Shown here: piece after piece, positions 62,824 to 64,000 of the stretch
Layout: the number at the start of each line of letters is the position of its first letter
Numbering within the stretch: position 1 is the stretch's first letter
From: Promicromonospora panici
GTDB lineage: Bacteria > Actinomycetota > Actinomycetes > Actinomycetales > Cellulomonadaceae
Length of the DNA stretch: 64,000 nucleotides
Direction of reading: 5' to 3'
NCBI RefSeq assembly: GCF_900608595.1
Contig: NZ_UWYY01000003.1
Span: forward strand, 62,001 to 126,000
Notes under the pieces: model-generated
The model's input: only the letters and a program-made list of their open reading frames with translations
Database searches by the model: none
Told to the model about the DNA's origin: nothing
Program-made: the position numbers and the translations under genes

Positions 62824-64000
62824 CTAGCTAGCGATGCGGCGGCGGCTGATGATCAGCGCCGTGGCGCCGAGCAGCACGAGCAGTGCTGCAAGGCCGGCAG
62901 TCCACCCGATGGTGGCACCGGTGGAGGCCAACCCACCGCCGGGACGGTCGGGCTGGTCAGGAACCGGGACCGCGTCGTCCGGCACCGGGGTCAGCGGAAC
63001 CGTTGCGGTCGACGGGTCCGAGTTCGGCGGCGGCGTGTCCCCGGGCGGGGTGCCCGTGGCGGTCGCCGTGTTGGTGACCTGACCGGCGGCGACGTCTGCC
63101 TGCGTCAGGACATAGGTGGCCGTGCAGGTCACCTCCGCGCCGGGTGCGAGGGAGGCCACACCTTCCTCGGGGCACTCGATCGCGGACAGCTTCCCCGATC
63201 CGGAGAAGTCGGTGTCGTCGATCTCGATGTCGGCCAGAGTGACGTTGCCGGTGTTTGTCACCACGAACGAGTAGGTCACTTCCCGGCCGACCTCGTACTG
63301 CGCGTCCGTCACGTCGGCCGACTTCACGACCTCGATCCCGGGCTTCGGTTCGGCCGGGACCTCGACCGTCGACGGCGGGGACGTCGGCGGCGGCGTGTCC
63401 CCCGGCGGGGTACCCGTCGCCGTGGCCATGTTGGTCAGCTCACCGGCGTCGACGTCGGCCTGGGTGACCACGTAGGTAGCGGTGCACGTCACCGACGTCT
63501 GCGGCTCAAGCGCGCCTTCCGGGCAGGTCGGCACCGGAGCCGTTCCGGTGCCCGAGAACTCGGCCTCGTCCACCGTGACCTCGCTCAGCGGCACGTTGCC
63601 GGTGTTCGTCACCTCGAAGGAGTAGGTGACTTCCTGCCCGGCTGCGGTGATCTCCTGCGTGTCCGAGGTCTTGACCACCTCGATCGCCGGCAGCGGGGCA
63701 ACCGGGACCTCGACGGTCGACGGGGGCGAGGTCGGCGGCGGCGTGTCCCCCGGCGGGGTGCCCATGGCCGTCGCCGTGTTGGTCAGCTCAGTGGAGTAGA
63801 GGTCCGCCTGCGTGACCACATAAGTGGCGGTGCAGGTCACCGACTGCCCAGGCGCGAGGCTTGCGGCCTCGCCGGGGCACTCGACCGCCGAAAGCTCGCC
63901 GGACCCGGAGAACTCGGCCTCGTCCACGGCTACATCGCTCAGCGTGACGTTACCGGTGTTCGTCACCGCGAAGGAGTATGTGACCTCCTGACCGACCTCG
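62824..64000 (-). CDS. wall-anchored DUF11-repeat surface protein, C-terminal part
   Basis: The frame is open to the right edge, so the N-terminus is missing. At least three tandem repeats of about 125 residues are visible, each with EVTYSF-VTNTGNV, a Cys pair (one in an ECP/CPE segment, one in VTCTATYV), and a TPPGDTPPP linker: DUF11-type beta-sandwich repeats. The end is LASTG (62917-62931), a hydrophobic helix, then RRRIAS, an LAXTG sorting signal as used by class E sortases of actinobacteria. Likely a stalk or adhesin on the cell wall. Confidence 0.85.
   Translation of the reverse strand, partial: EVGQEVTYSFAVTNTGNVTLSDVAVDEAEFSGSGELSAVECPGEAASLAPGQSVTCTATYVVTQADLYSTELTNTATAMGTPPGDTPPPTSPPSTVEVPVAPLPAIEVVKTSDTQEITAAGQEVTYSFEVTNTGNVPLSEVTVDEAEFSGTGTAPVPTCPEGALEPQTSVTCTATYVVTQADVDAGELTNMATATGTPPGDTPPPTSPPSTVEVPAEPKPGIEVVKSADVTDAQYEVGREVTYSFVVTNTGNVTLADIEIDDTDFSGSGKLSAIECPEEGVASLAPGAEVTCTATYVLTQADVAAGQVTNTATATGTPPGDTPPPNSDPSTATVPLTPVPDDAVPVPDQPDRPGGGLASTGATIGWTAGLAALLVLLGATALIISRRRIAS

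Noticed and set aside
1..64000. tRNA, rRNA, insertion sequence or phage attachment site
   Set aside because: No cloverleaf-like sequence, rRNA segment, transposase or integrase protein was recognised anywhere in the window.

Overview
The window is about 72% G+C by eye. It carries actinobacterial hallmarks: a paa cluster with a TetR-type PaaR, a bkd operon beside an Lrp-type gene, a DevR/NarL-type regulator, several LacI-controlled sugar importers without their own ATPase, and an LAXTG-type surface protein. The density of plant-polysaccharide enzymes (GH62, GH51, GH39, GH42, GH93-like, GH65) suggests a soil or plant-litter member of the Micrococcales such as the Promicromonosporaceae or Cellulomonadaceae. 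That placement is inference; no rRNA or tRNA gene was found.

Layout. (1) 1-7557: phenylacetate catabolism. paaABCDEFH is on the minus strand, divergent from paaZ and paaR, with a PaaR-like operator between. (2) 7561-11693: branched-chain 2-oxo acid dehydrogenase operon (E1a, E1b, E2), divergent from an Lrp/AsnC gene and flanked by two long intergenic palindromes. (3) 11722-14878: beta-phosphoglucomutase and a GH65 enzyme, overlapping. (4) 14999-17976: persulfide/redox island with a CoA-disulfide reductase-rhodanese, a 54-aa Cys-rich protein, a CstR-like repressor and an orphan DevR-like response regulator. (5) 18189-25856: arabinose unit with a secreted GH62, a LacI regulator, an ABC importer and an intracellular GH51. 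(6) 25934-31996: MFS exporter, orphan sensor kinase and MacB/FtsX-type ABC exporter. (7) 32150-32804: two degraded genes (GntR and enolase-superfamily). (8) 32959-35652: secreted beta-helix protein, followed by an inverted array of 16-nt repeats at 35674-35830. (9) 35858-41892: GH39 with ABC importer and divergent LacI. (10) 41865-43757: TetR and cytochrome P450. (11) 43856-54872: GH42, ABC importer, two tandem secreted GH93/sialidase-like enzymes and a divergent LacI with two operators. (12) 55000-56636: GH15 pseudogene. (13) 56685-62429: a minus-strand group of LuxR regulator, glutamate-decarboxylase-like enzyme, short CaiB-like protein and an aldehyde dehydrogenase lacking its catalytic Glu. 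(14) 62824-64000: 3' part of a wall-anchored repeat protein.

How it works together. Secreted enzymes (GH62, beta-helix, GH93-like pair) trim hemicellulose, arabinan or pectin side chains. Three CUT1-type importers take up the products and presumably share one ATPase encoded elsewhere. Cytoplasmic GH51, GH39 and GH42 finish hydrolysis. Each unit has its own LacI regulator and a visible palindromic operator. The aromatic and amino-acid modules (paa, bkd) feed acyl-CoAs to central metabolism.

The least expected features are the intergenic palindromes at gene 3' ends, above all the 16-nt array at 35674-35830; a 14-nt box shared at near-equal spacing by the MFS and sensor-kinase genes; an apparent promoter-operator-start cassette with no gene behind it (19879-19955); and the decarboxylase/CaiB/ALDH group.
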